From Ehretia macrophylla (Eukaryota; Streptophyta; Magnoliopsida; Boraginales; Ehretiaceae), in NCBI GenBank assembly GCA_037974665.1, contig CM075775.1, forward strand, positions 28,927,232-28,991,231: DNA of 64,000 bases, read 5' to 3'. Below the pieces are notes generated by a model. That model ran no database searches. It was not told the origin of the DNA and saw nothing but the letters and a program-made list of their open reading frames with translations. Shown here piece after piece: positions 51,163 through 61,957 of the stretch; positions within the stretch are counted from its first letter, which is position 1; every line of letters starts with the position of its first letter. Made by a program: the position numbers and the translations under genes.

Positions 51163-51310
51163 ATATTAATTTCATCACTCTGTTTTGTTTAAGTGTAGAT
51201 TATGAAAGTGAGACAAGCATCACACACACTTCAAATCATATGATCTTCATAGAATATGCATTGGGTGGCTCTATTTTCTGGAGTTGATTGTATGGACTAA
51301 CTGATGATAC

Positions 51311-52238
51311 TAGGGTAAAATGTGTAATACCCCTCTTTGGTTAGGCGAGAGTGCAAGTTTTTTTCATGTGGTTCTATAATAAGCTCATAAATCCCCTATG
51401 GTTTATAAAATAGTAAATAATGCCCCATCCGTTACCAAATTCGTCCAATATAATAGTGACTTTAGAACACGATGACAAATGCAATGTTGTGCATACATTT
51501 TGATGATAAGTGCAATCATATGGAAAAAAAGCCCTTAATAAATGTTAAAATAAAGGGTATTTTGGTCATTTGATGTAATAAAAATGAAAAGAATAATAAA
51601 AACAACCTAGCCTACCCCACACCCCAGCCCACTTCCTTGCCCCATATTCCCTTACCCTAATAACCCACCTCATTCTTAACCCAATAGCCCATCCCAATTC
51701 CATTACCCAAATCGCTACCCACCACTCTCAAAACAGCCACCCACCAACCCTAAATCCCAAACCTAACACCAAATCCTATTAGCCATACCCCTAAATCACA
51801 AAATCCCAATCCCCTGCCTCAATACCATATGTGTGATCTATGTGTATTGAATGTGTATGTTTGGTGTGCATGTATGTTCGCTCCGTGTATGTGTTTCTTA
51901 TTGTGTTTGTGGTATATGTAGTGTGTGTGTGTACTGTTTGTATGCAAAGAGATATGGAAAGAGAAAATGGGGGTTGAGGGCTAGTGGGATAGGGGTGGAG
52001 ACTACGTGGTTTACCCCTATTGGTTGGCTAATTATATATTTTTTTTGGCTCTTTGATAACACTAAAAGGATACATTTGTCATTTGTACATAACCATTAAA
52101 AACTAACGGTTGTTAGCTCTAGGGTGCATATGCACTATTTCATAAACCATAACTGGATTATGAGCTTATTTTGGAACCATAGAGGGGAAAACATACATTT
52201 TTCACCTAACCACAGGCGGTGCTATACATTTTACTCTA
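51311..52238. mobile_element. MULE-like non-autonomous element, long TIRs (second copy of the SBE2 intron 6 family)
   Basis: TIRs of over 100 bp are present. The left end reads tagggtaaaatgtgtaatac and then ggttaggcgagagtgcaag. The right end is the reverse complement of tagagtaaaatgtatagcac, then ggttaggtg. Both arms also share ataagctcataa and atggttta. The interior is C-rich (51600-51820), then a TG-rich core (51825-51930), then G-rich (51965-52005), then tttgtcatttg...gttgttagc. I could not see a convincing 9-bp TSD. Confidence 0.75.
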
Positions 52239-53500
52239 ACTCTAAACTATATACTAATACAGTTCTTGATGACTAGTATAATATAGTAATAATTGTTACA
52301 TTTTGCTCATTGAAGCTTATTTTTCCATCTCACAAAGAAAAAAAAATCAAAATCATAATGGTCTATACACTACAAGAAAATGGTTCTCAAATGACAAAAA
52401 TGACGACGAAATTTAGTTCTATTTCCAAATGGAGATCAAAAGGGCGACAAAATCGTTGCTCCTTCATCGCGACCTTGAAAACAAATACCATTTGATCACC
52501 CAATAGTTGCAAAGTAGTTACGAGACATTGACTGATTAAAAGAGGCATTCTCGTTGCAGCAAAGCCCGTGTGGAGCCTGGTTTGGTCCTATTCTTGTGCC
52601 CTGTTTTCGGGGCCGACCCGACATTTACCGACTGATACTCCTGCACTGCTCCTAAATGAGGCATCTCCTTATAACCAAGCATCTTGAGAAACCCATAACA
52701 TTTTTCTGGGGGATGGGTCGAGTAAATTTCCTTGAGGCCGGAAAAATAACAGACGATCCTGTGTCCAGAAAGTGCATCTTTTTTTTTGTAATATAACAAA
52801 CGACCTTAGACTTTTCTCCTAACTTCATACACAACCTGCGTTTTGTGCTCGAGGCTGCAATTTTAGTGTATTAACATTAACAATAGAATGTTGGCCTTTT
52901 TATGAAATATACTATAGAGTACTCATCTAACCTAACACCAACCAAAAATTAATAATTCACCTCATAATACTAAGTGAAAAACATATATACAATTAATATC
53001 CAACAATATACATGTAGAAACCATATAAGTATTTCTCTTAGTAACTAAGCATTATTTCTTAAAATGAAAATCATTAAGCCTATAAAATCATAAAAAGCAT
53101 AAAGAAGAGAAACAAAGTTAGTATAGGATATTTAAGAGCTATAAATTAATAAACTAGCTTTTACCGTAAAATGAAAGTTGAAAAACAAACCAAAATAGAG
53201 AATTAGATAGGGCATAATAATCCTTGTTTTCATTATAATATTGAATAATCCATGGATAAAACATAATACATATTGAAAATTGATAAAGAAAACATGAACA
53301 ATTAAAAAAACATAACAATAAATTTTAAATTACAAGTAAAAACACTAGACCACTTAGTCATTTTGCTTAATCAATTCTAGTTATATATATTAACCAGTTT
53401 TTATTGCTGATAAATGAGGATATGGGAAATGTTCACATTGAAAGTATGAAAAATAATTTTTAAAGAATGATAATACTAAAGCACTAAAAGATATAAGCAC
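52239..53500. other. Repeat-derived stretch with one CACTA-type end and an unassigned frame
   Basis: The sequence starting cactacaagaaaa at 52368 is detailed separately. A minus-strand frame of 87 codons (52536-52799), with a GC content above its surroundings, reads LSGHRIVCYFSGLKEIYSTHPPEKCYGF in part and matches no family I know. The remainder to 53500 is AT-rich without signals. Confidence 0.4.
52368..52380 (+). repeat. CACTA-type transposon terminus
   Basis: CACTACAAGAAAA is the standard plant CACTA (En/Spm) terminal motif. It is followed by short subterminal motifs (tgacgacgaaatt, gcgacaaaatcgttg). No matching opposite end was found in the window, so it is a stranded end or an element with a lost terminus. 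Confidence 0.6.
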
Positions 53501-54128
53501 TAAAAAAATGCGTTCGGCAATGGGGGGTGGTCGCCCACATCGTTACAAGCACGAGGGCAGCGCCCTTGCCCTCCTTATTTTTTGGCCTAACTTGTTTTTT
53601 TTTTTTAAAAAAAAATTACTCTATCTCGTTTTTCGCTCTCTCTTCACCACCACTACCTCCACTACCCCCACCCATCTTTACATAAGGTAATTTTTTAATT
53701 GTAAATTTCATTTTTTTTTCTATTTTGTTTGTGTGTGTGTATATATATATGTATGTATATATGTGTATGTACGTGTTTGTGTATGTGCATGTGTTTATAT
53801 ATGTATATATAAATATTAATTTTAGTTTATTTATTTTTTTGTATTATATATATATGTTTTTTGTTTTTTTTCATTTTTGATTTTGATTTAATTATTATTT
53901 TTTGTATAATATATAGTATGTATGTATATATATATGTATGTATATTTATATAGTATATAGTATATATATATATATATATAGGTTTTTTGTTTTTTATTCA
54001 TTTTTGGTTTTTATTTTCAGTTTCTATTTTTTTGTTTTTTTATTTCAGGTTTTTTCATAATTTTTAGTATTTTTTTATTTTTTAGTGTTTGATTTTTCTA
54101 TTTATTTATATATATGTAATATATATAA

Positions 54129-54160
<32 letters not shown>

Positions 54161-54433
54161 CATTAATTTTCTATTTTTTGTTTTATTTTTTTTATTTGTT
54201 TATATTTTTTTTCTATTTTTATATATTAAGTTCTCTGTACTTTTTTTTTTTTGGTTGTTTTAAATATTTTTTGAAGGATTCAGGTTTGTTTAGTACGATT
54301 GGACAGACTATTACAACTCAAGTTAGACTTCTAATTACGTATTTTTTATATTTATTGTATTTTTAATTTAGTACATTAATAATAAATTATACCATTATTT
54401 TGAGGATTTAGGTCTCTTCAATTATGAAGTAAT
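53501..54433. repeat. AT-rich microsatellite zone
   Basis: Many short runs of (TA)n, (TG)n and poly-T occur, chiefly 53730-53850, 53910-53980 and 54100-54160. A GC-richer patch lies at 53510-53580 (ggggggtggtcgcccac). No gene was found. Confidence 0.7.
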
Positions 54434-55520
54434 GTGAGGATCCTTTAATTACTCTTTAGGAGATTGACACATCACCTACCCTTTAAATGAAATACTAGAT
54501 TTCTACCAATTCATACATAAGTTTTACACTAAAACAACATCGTTTTGCATATTTCATAACAAACTAATTAAATAATGTGATATGTACAATTATAATATTG
54601 CTTCCAAAAACATGGTGGGAGGAAAAAAAATAAAAATAAAAAACGAGGGAAAAAGAAAGAAAAAGAAAATGAGGGAAAAAAAGGAAAAAGAAAATGACAA
54701 AAAAAGAAAAAAAAACTTTTATAATACATGATACTATTATTTATTTCAATTCCCAACTCATGGCCTTGTTGGTCCCCCATAAAACAAAATATATGACGTT
54801 ATTATTTATGTTTACCGAATTTTATTTTAACATAAACTTTATAATTTAAATAAGCCAAATTTTAATATCGTAGAATTAGGGTTTTTGTATTACAACTAAG
54901 AAAATGGTATTATTTAGTTCAACTCCCTTTTCGTGGTCCTTGTTGCTCACCCACAAAATAAAAAATAGAATATTATTATTTATTTTTATCAGTCTTTATT
55001 TTACGAAAGAAGCTAAACTTTAAGAATAATGTTAGATGTCACCCTATTTCTATCACCAAAATATCTCCTCTTATGTGTATGCTTAATTAGAAAGCTAAAA
55101 GAAGAGAGAGAATTAAAAAAAAATTTAAGTTATAATGCCAACTAGGCGTATACATAAGATGTGATATTTGGGTGATAAAAACAGGATGACATGTAGCATT
55201 ATTCAAAATTTAGTATCATAGAAATAATTTAAGTAAATAATAATATCATACATTATAAAGTTTATTTTGTTTTTTCCTCCTTTTTTTTTCCCTCTCACCA
55301 TGTTTTTGGAAGGAAGATTGAAGCAAATACATAAAAGTCAGAACAATATAGGATTCTCTAAGTAAGAAATGTATATATCATTTTTTTTAATCAGTTTGTT
55401 ATGGAATATCTAAAACGACAATGTTTTAGTGTGAAACTTAAATGGGCAATGAGCTGGTACAAATCTAGCCTTTAATTCAAAGAGAAGGTGATGTGTCACT
55501 CTCCTAGTTGGAGAGGATTC
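54434..55520. mobile_element. Long-TIR foldback element, about 1.09 kb
   Basis: The arms are inverted copies over about 250 bp. The left has agattgacacatcacct, ctagattt(c)taccaa, cactaaaacaacatcgtttt and cataacaaact. The right carries each of these in reverse complement, in mirrored order. Both arms contain a ccaaaaacatggtg(g/a)gag stretch followed by a purine or pyrimidine tract. No transposase frame was found. A second MITE is nested inside. Confidence 0.75.
55023..55205. mobile_element. MITE nested in the 54434-55520 element
   Basis: TIRs of about 60 bp: the left is gaataatgttagatgtcacc...tatcaccaaaatatc...cttatgtgtatgc. The right is the reverse complement of gaataatgctacatgtcatcc...tatcacccaaatatc...cttatgtatacgc. 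The total is about 180 bp and lies inside the loop of the larger element, so it inserted later. Confidence 0.75.
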
Positions 55521-57640
55521 GAATCCTTATTTTTAAGTTTTATTTTTAGCTTCTTTTGATATTTGCTTAAACTAAAAGGTTAGACTTTTGGATTTCCCAA
55601 TTAAAATTTTATGTATATTAAAAAAACACAACTAAAATTAGTGTCCTTATAAAAATGAAGTGATTTTGAATACCAAAATTAACAAGTGAAGACTAATAAA
55701 TTTTCAAAAAAAGGAATATAAATATATTTAAATACGTTTTTGGTCAGGATTGCAGTCTCCATTAGTCCCATATTATATTTGTCCTTGATTATTTAGTACA
55801 ACATCCACAATTAACTATGATGAAGTAATGTTGATTGTTGAGATTGAGAATCAAATAACTATTTGAGAACTATTCTTCTCATTATTTGATACTGTCTAGT
55901 AATGTTAGAAAATTCAAATTCAAATTCAAATTCAAATTCAAATAATATACCTAAATGATAGTGTATAATCTTTGCTTATACTTCATGAGTTAATGTGAGC
56001 AATGCTTTGTTCTCCATGTTGATCTTTACTTCCTACTTATAAAGTCATATTGTTGGTTAAGCTTTTTAACTTGACAACACGGTCACGTTCGGAAGGATGT
56101 CAGCTTTGACTATAGCTACTAGCTACCAATTAACAATGAATATTGAATGAACACAAAAGGCACAATGGAGATACCCCTTCCTTTGTGTGGGCAAAACTAA
56201 CAAAAATGGTGGGCGTCGATTTGTGACTGCTTTACACAAAGCAAGAGATTTGTGCTCTATGAGAATTGGATAGAAATTTTGAACCAAAAAAGCAAAAAGA
56301 GAACCGGATACTTGACAAAAAAAAAAAGGAGAAGGAGAAGAATCGGATAGAATTGTCCTAAAGTGCTTTATTTGAGTAAAGATATTGAGTTTAAATAAAT
56401 ATGTTATCATTATAAATATTATTTTTCATTTAACTGATTAAATATGTATTAGACCCTTGGCGGATGCATATTAGTTCTAAAAAAATATTAAAAAATTTGT
56501 CTTTTTTTTTAAATAATTAAATATCTATATTTTTTTAGTAAAAAAATTAATTAACTCCCACTAAAAAAAATATTCATATAATTGAGTGTTTTAGCTTCCA
56601 TTAAAAAAATCTAAATTTATCCACATATTAGACGCATCATTATATTTTATATTTTATAATTTTGAGATAATTTAATATGATTCATAATTTTAAAATAAAT
56701 TAATATGATATTATATAAAATAAAGTCTTGATTATAAAAATATTTAAATTTAAAAAATTTTACATTCTAGAATCCACATTAAAAATGTCCTAAAAAGAAA
56801 TTGTGACTGTTTTTAGTGAAGGAAAGGGAAAGAAAAAACCTAGTGTTTGACCTAGACATAAGGATCATGTGTGGGAAGAAGGGGTAAGCAAGTAAATAGA
56901 AAGAAGGCAATGAATGAGCTTGGGGAAAAGGAATCCAAACATCTTAGCAAAGTGTCAGAAATGGCAGGCAGTGCTGGTGGGAAACAGAGAGCTGGTGGTC
57001 CATGTTGGGTGATGTGACCAACTACCGTTTTGTGAATGACGTGACTATTCTCCTTTTCCTTCCATCATATGCACTCTACTGTTTACTAGTATGATTTGCT
57101 TTGCTTCCACAAAACTATAGTCAATTCCTCTCGTTGGCAAAAAATCAAAATAAAACTATTCTCTTGGTTCCATGGAATAGGCCTTATTATTATTTGACAC
57201 TAATGGACTATCTTGTTATTAATAATGAAATTGATGATATCGTATTTGGACTGTTTACACGTTATTAGGATAGTCTCAATATTCGTACCGCGTGAAATTT
57301 ACACACTTTATTTTTCATACATTCAAACTGACATTTTAAAGAAAAATTTCTTTAATTTGATCCTAGTATGAGAAAATGTTTCCATGCAAAACAAAAGTGG
57401 TAAAATTGTTCCAGACCCCTTTCTCGAGAAAAAAGCATTTTGACATTCAAGTCAAAATTTTGAGTACGAAAAAGGCTTTGAGAGACCTATAAGGATATAT
57501 ATTAGTGTTTTTTTTTCTTTCATTTTTTAGAACACTACCATAAATAAAAGATACTCATAATTTTTTATAATCTTTTCTTTTCTTTAGATTATCAAATCCA
57601 AATATAATTTAATTATTACCTCTCTTCTCCTTTATAGATC
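55521..57640. other. Gene-free AT-rich stretch
   Basis: A (AAATTC)n microsatellite lies at 55910-55943. No gene, RNA or complete element was recognised. The patch at 56440-56770 has repeated aaaaaaat and attataattt motifs of low complexity. Confidence 0.5.
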
Positions 57641-58812
57641 TCTCACAACGCTCCAAGAAAATAAGTAAAAAATCGTTGCCATACGTAATTTGTTGCAACG
57701 GTTTTTTTAAGTTGCATCAAACTATTAGAATATTTACAATATGCAATGCTTTTTATTAAATGTTGCTTATTCCATTTTTTTTTTTTTTGCAACTGTTTTG
57801 TTAGTATTACTTCTAAACATTGCAAACTCTAAGGATATGCAACACTTTATTAAGTGTTGCTTATTTTATTTGTTTTTTTGCAACGGTATGTAAAATTATG
57901 GGCGTAAATGCAATGCACAAAAATCGTTGGTCATTAGATTTTTATTTAATGAGACATCTTGAGATATTTTATTCATGAAGAAATTTGAGTTTAATTCATT
58001 GAAAATGAGAAATTATCAAAACCGATTATTTGAAAAGATAGAGAAAAAAAATTAAAAAGTTTAATCGGGTTCTCTTTTTTACCTCCTTATTTCTCCTATT
58101 GTTTTGCAAAAAATGAGACTTTCTTGCTTCATAGTTTTAAATTATTGTAGGCTAGTGAAAAAATTGTTGCTAAGTTTTAAAAAATAATAATGCAAGTGTA
58201 AAAGACTACTATTTATGTTTTTAAAATTGTTCACAATAGTATTGACTATTAAAGATAATAAATAAGTAAAATAAATTTCTCTCTAACAACTTTACTTTTA
58301 GGTGATATGGTTAGTAACATAATTATAGAGTTCAATTTAAAAGGTCCTGTGTTCGAGTCTCATTGCCACCTGTTTAAAAAAATATATCCAAGTGCAACTC
58401 ATTAAAAAAAGGAAAGAGAATCTCATGCATATATATTATTATTTTAAGGATGATGAACTTATAACGGTAAAATTATTGTTGCTTATACTTTTAAAAACTG
58501 TTGCAATAACTAGTAAAAATTGTCACAAAAATTATTAAAAATCATTGTTGTTAATCTTGAAAACAGTCGCAAATACGAGAACATATATCATGTAGTCTTT
58601 AGAAAAAATCGTTGCTAAAAAAATCAATTGCAATTGTTTTTTTACCGTTATTACTTATTTGTAAAAAATAGTTACAGTAGAGAATAAACAACGAGAGTGG
58701 ATTCAACAGTAAAAAAATTGCTGCGTAAAATTATTTGTAACGATTTTTAAGTTTTTGACAATGATTTCCAAATGTTGCCTAAGATTAAAAATAAATAAAA
58801 ATGTGGTAGTAG
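57641..58812. mobile_element. Possible CACTA-like non-autonomous element with GCAACG subterminal repeats
   Basis: It starts near cacaacgctccaagaaaa, a worn CACTA-type end. It contains many copies of ttgcaacg, atcgttgc and gttgctta in both orientations (57670-57900 and 58450-58780), which is typical of CACTA subterminal zones. It ends near aaaaatgtggtagta. No TSD was confirmed. A TRIM-like piece (58243-58430) sits inside. Confidence 0.4.
58243..58430 (+). mobile_element. TRIM-like LTR fossil fragment, relative of 32322-32556
   Basis: Shares aaataagtaaaataaat(t/c)tctctctaa, then tgtgttcgagtctcattgccacctgttt and an A run, with the element in SBE2 intron 6. One repeated end only is seen. Broken. 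Confidence 0.5.
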
Positions 58813-58955
58813 CTGTTGGATCTCATCTCATGGTTATCAATATAGTGTTATGTGTAATCATGATGTCTTTCAATCTTCTTGCCCCAGGTCTATGTAGCGT
58901 CAGTTGATGACATGGCAATACTTTTAGTGAAATGGTTTATGTTGGAGTAGTTGTT

Positions 58956-59508
58956 TGTGACATTCTACATCGATAAAAGATAGTGTGATTGTGTAGTTTA
59001 TAAATGAGTATTATGGGTATAAGAAATTATTTGAGTTAATCATTTTGGATTAGTAGAAAAGAGGATCCAAATAGTTATTTTTTATGCCTACAATATCAGT
59101 CTCGCCTACGGGTCTGGAGTTCTAGGCTCGGGACGTGACAAAATGGTATCAGAGCCAGTCACTAGCTGGTGCGAGAGCTAAGTGTTATGAGGGACAAAGT
59201 GTTATACCAAGGAGATGGTGGGAGCCATCTCTTAAACCAGTAGGAGTCACTTCTAAAATCCTTCACTGCCTGGTTAGTCCTGGGTATGTATGCCCCTGAC
59301 GAAGACGTCAAGTCTTTGACAGAGTGTGTATGTGACATACCATATCGGTGAGAGATAATATGATTGTGTGGTTTATAAGTGGTGTTGTGAATATAAAGAA
59401 TAACTTGAATTAACCATTTTGAGTTAGTAAAAAAAATGACCCAAATTTCTTATGTCTATAACACCAATTTTACATGTGAGTCTAAAATTCTAGACTTGAA
59501 ACGTGAGA
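58956..59508 (+). mobile_element. TRIM retrotransposon with 5-bp TSD
   Basis: LTRs at 58956-59140 and 59331-59508 both begin TGTGACAT and share gattgtgt(a/g)gtttataa(a/g)(t/g)g and the ttgagttaatcattttg-like core. The primer site TGGTATCAGAGCC is at 59144-59156, followed by agtcactagctggtgcgaga. TTGTT flanks both sides (58951-58955 and 59509-59513). There is no coding DNA. It looks structurally whole and old by LTR difference. Confidence 0.85.
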
Positions 59509-59513
59509 TTGTT

Positions 59514-60261
59514 TGCCCCCCATTCCAAGTTGGAGGAGTTCAAGGTCGAGCGTGAGCTCATCTTTCAGTTGGAACAAGATGATGTTGCATCTCTTATATG
59601 ATTTGCGTGTGCTAGTAGGACTTTACACATCTCACCTTAGGGGTAGGACTTAATTACATACTTCGCCTTAAGGGCTTATTCGGGAGTTTCCAAGCCAAAA
59701 CATGAAGCAAGCACTAACATTTGACAGTTTCGAGCCTTTCCTAACCTGTTTTTCACTTAATGAAAAAAAAAAAAAAAACCTGTTTCTCACTCAAAATTCT
59801 GACTTGAAATTGGGAGTCCTCACCCGTGGAAGGGCCAATATAACTGTATCCTTTCTACTTGGCACATAGACATTTTCTTACACCAAACTAAAATAAAGAT
59901 ACATGAACAACCTAAATTCGACATTATCAAAAGTAGTCAATGTGGTATTTTCTTGTAATTAAAATTAAAAAATAGAGATTATGAGATCTTATGTTCAATT
60001 TTTTGCACTAATAGCGTAGATGATCCATTTTGCTTATTATATGATTAGGATGTACTTTGAAATTCGTAATTCTGCCCTACAATGTATAGATTGATCCTCG
60101 CTCTCTTAAGAAGAAGAAGAAGAAAATGTGAAGTAACGTACTAATTATGTAATTATGTCAAGATGCATTGTATTGAATAATCAATATATGTGTATTCGTT
60201 ATTAAAAATAATTTATCTTCTAACCCATCTACCGGGAAAAGAGCGCATTAATAATAATATG
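59514..60261. other. Gene-free stretch
   Basis: I see no gene. Text such as ggtcgagcgtgagctcatc and gactttacacatctcacctta near 59540-59660 looks like degraded retrotransposon sequence, but no family can be named. A short (AAG)n lies at 60107-60123. Confidence 0.4.
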
Positions 60262-60705
60262 AGAAAATTATTCAATTAGTTCAAAACATTTGCTTGTTTT
60301 GATATTTTGGTCACAAATGTTTTAAATTAAACACTTTAGTCTTAAACGTTTTACATAAGGGACACAGTTAGTCTATTAGCTTATTTTTGTTAAATTTGTT
60401 CTGTTAAGGTCACGTGATTCGTACGCTGCACGTAAAAAAAATATACAAGGTTAAATTGAAGAGAATTGGGGATCGGACGATATTTTGTGAGAATGAGTTG
60501 TAAATTAAATGATCAATTTAACCTCGTATGTTTTTTTTTTTGCTACACAAGGCGTGCGAATCACGTAACGTTAACAAAACAAATTTAACAAAAATAAGCT
60601 AATGGATTAACGATGTCTCTTCTGTAAAACGTTTAGGACTAAAATATCCGATTTAAAATGTTTGGGAACAAAATATTAAAACACGCAAACAACTTGACAA
60701 GGTCA
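60262..60705. mobile_element. Long-TIR foldback element
   Basis: The arms are inverted copies over about 190 bp. The left has acatttgcttgtttt(g)atattttgg, aaacgttttacataagggacac, attagctta and cgtgattcgtacg. The right mirrors each. The centre is gaatgagttgtaaa. It is non-coding. Confidence 0.75.
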
Positions 60706-60770
60706 AGGAATAAAAATGAAAAGGATGTAGGTTCACGAATGAGTAATAACTATACCTATTAGTATTAGAA

Positions 60771-61056
60771 AGAGAAAATGATTCAATTAGTTTCCAACAT
60801 TTGCTTGTTTTAATATTTTAGTTTCAAACGTTTCAAATCGAATATTTTAATCCTAAACGTTTTACATAAGGGACACCGTTAGTCCATTAGCTCATTTCTC
60901 TTAAATTTGCTTCGTTAAGGTAAGGTGATTCATATGTCGTGCGTAAAAAAATAAAAAATATACAAGGTTAAATTGGGGATCAAGTAATGTTTTGTGAGAA
61001 TGAGTTGTAAAGTAAATGACCAATTTAACCTTGTATATCTTTTTTTTTTTACACGG
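60771..61056. mobile_element. Second copy of the 60262 foldback element, cut by LTR remnant
   Basis: Repeats the left arm and centre of 60262-60705 at about 85-90% by eye (aaacgttttacataagggacac, caaggttaaattggggatc, gaatgagttgtaaa). It stops at the poly-T/acacgg point, where the LTR-like sequence starts. The right arm is missing. Confidence 0.7.
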
Positions 61057-61425
61057 GAATGGTGGCCTGTATTTTTCATCGGGTGCAAGAATGATTAGTA
61101 TGTCCTAGCAGAAAACGATGTGGTAGTTGAGAGCAATAAATGTGCACGAGTTACCTGTAATGGAAGATGGAAATGGCTATTTATACTAAGAATCATTCCG
61201 GGTAACAATTAATGCTTAATGTTGCTCGACACTATTTATGTCTGCCCGGACTCAATACCCAGGAGGTAAAGCTATTGCCCAGCAGACAATAGAGGGTGGT
61301 GCCTTTATGTCACATTGGCCGTAAATGCCAGGCTAAGAAATCTATACAGGTCGAATCCGAGTCGGGTTGCGCAACTCGAAGTTGGGGAAGTACGCTCTAG
61401 CTTGGGATTTATACCCATATCAACA
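61052..61425 (-). mobile_element. LTR remnant related to the left-edge Ty3-like element
   Basis: Shares gcaagaatgattagtatgtcc, tatttatactaa, cattaatgc-type and tttatgtc blocks, in the same order and strand, with the LTR at 516-993. It ends ...atatcaaca. No primer site or coding part adjoins it, so it is a solo or partial LTR fossil. Confidence 0.6.
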
Positions 61426-61619
61426 CTTATATGAGACAAATTCTCATACTGCTTAACTTGCGAATTATAATATGAACAAATTGTTAAAAAGTATTATAGT
61501 GGATCGTATTTGAGTTATTCTCCTCTCAATTTAAAAAAAAGAAATAAAACGAAACATCTCGTAAAATGTTCATCGATATCCTTGTTAGTCCTTTCACCTT
61601 CTTTGTCTTACAACTTCAA

Positions 61620-61957
61620 GGGTAAAATACCCAAGTTGGTCATTTATCTCTAGGGTTTGTGTCATTTTAGTATTTATCTTTCAAAATATACTATTTTAAT
61701 CGTGTATCTTTATCATTTGTCACAAGTTAGTCCTTATCTTTTAAAATATACTCTTTTAGTCCTGTATCTTTACTATTTGTCTTAACTTAGTTTTTATCTT
61801 TTAAAATGGTGGATGACTAACGTGGACCATAATAATAAACATAAGGACTAAATTAAGACAAATAATAAAGATACGAAACTAAAAATGTACATTTTAAAAG
61901 ATGAGAATTAAAATAGCACAAAACCTAAAAATAAGAGATCAAATTAAATATTTACCC
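61620..61957. mobile_element. MULE-like MITE
   Basis: The TIR at the left is gggtaaaatacccaagttgg, then atttatctctagggtttgtg. The right is the reverse complement of gggtaaatatttaatttgat, then cttatttttaggttttgtg. The repeat tatcttt(a/c)(a)aatatac occurs in tandem. The flanks caacttcaa and taactttaa agree at 7 of 9 bases, fitting a worn 9-bp TSD. Confidence 0.7.
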
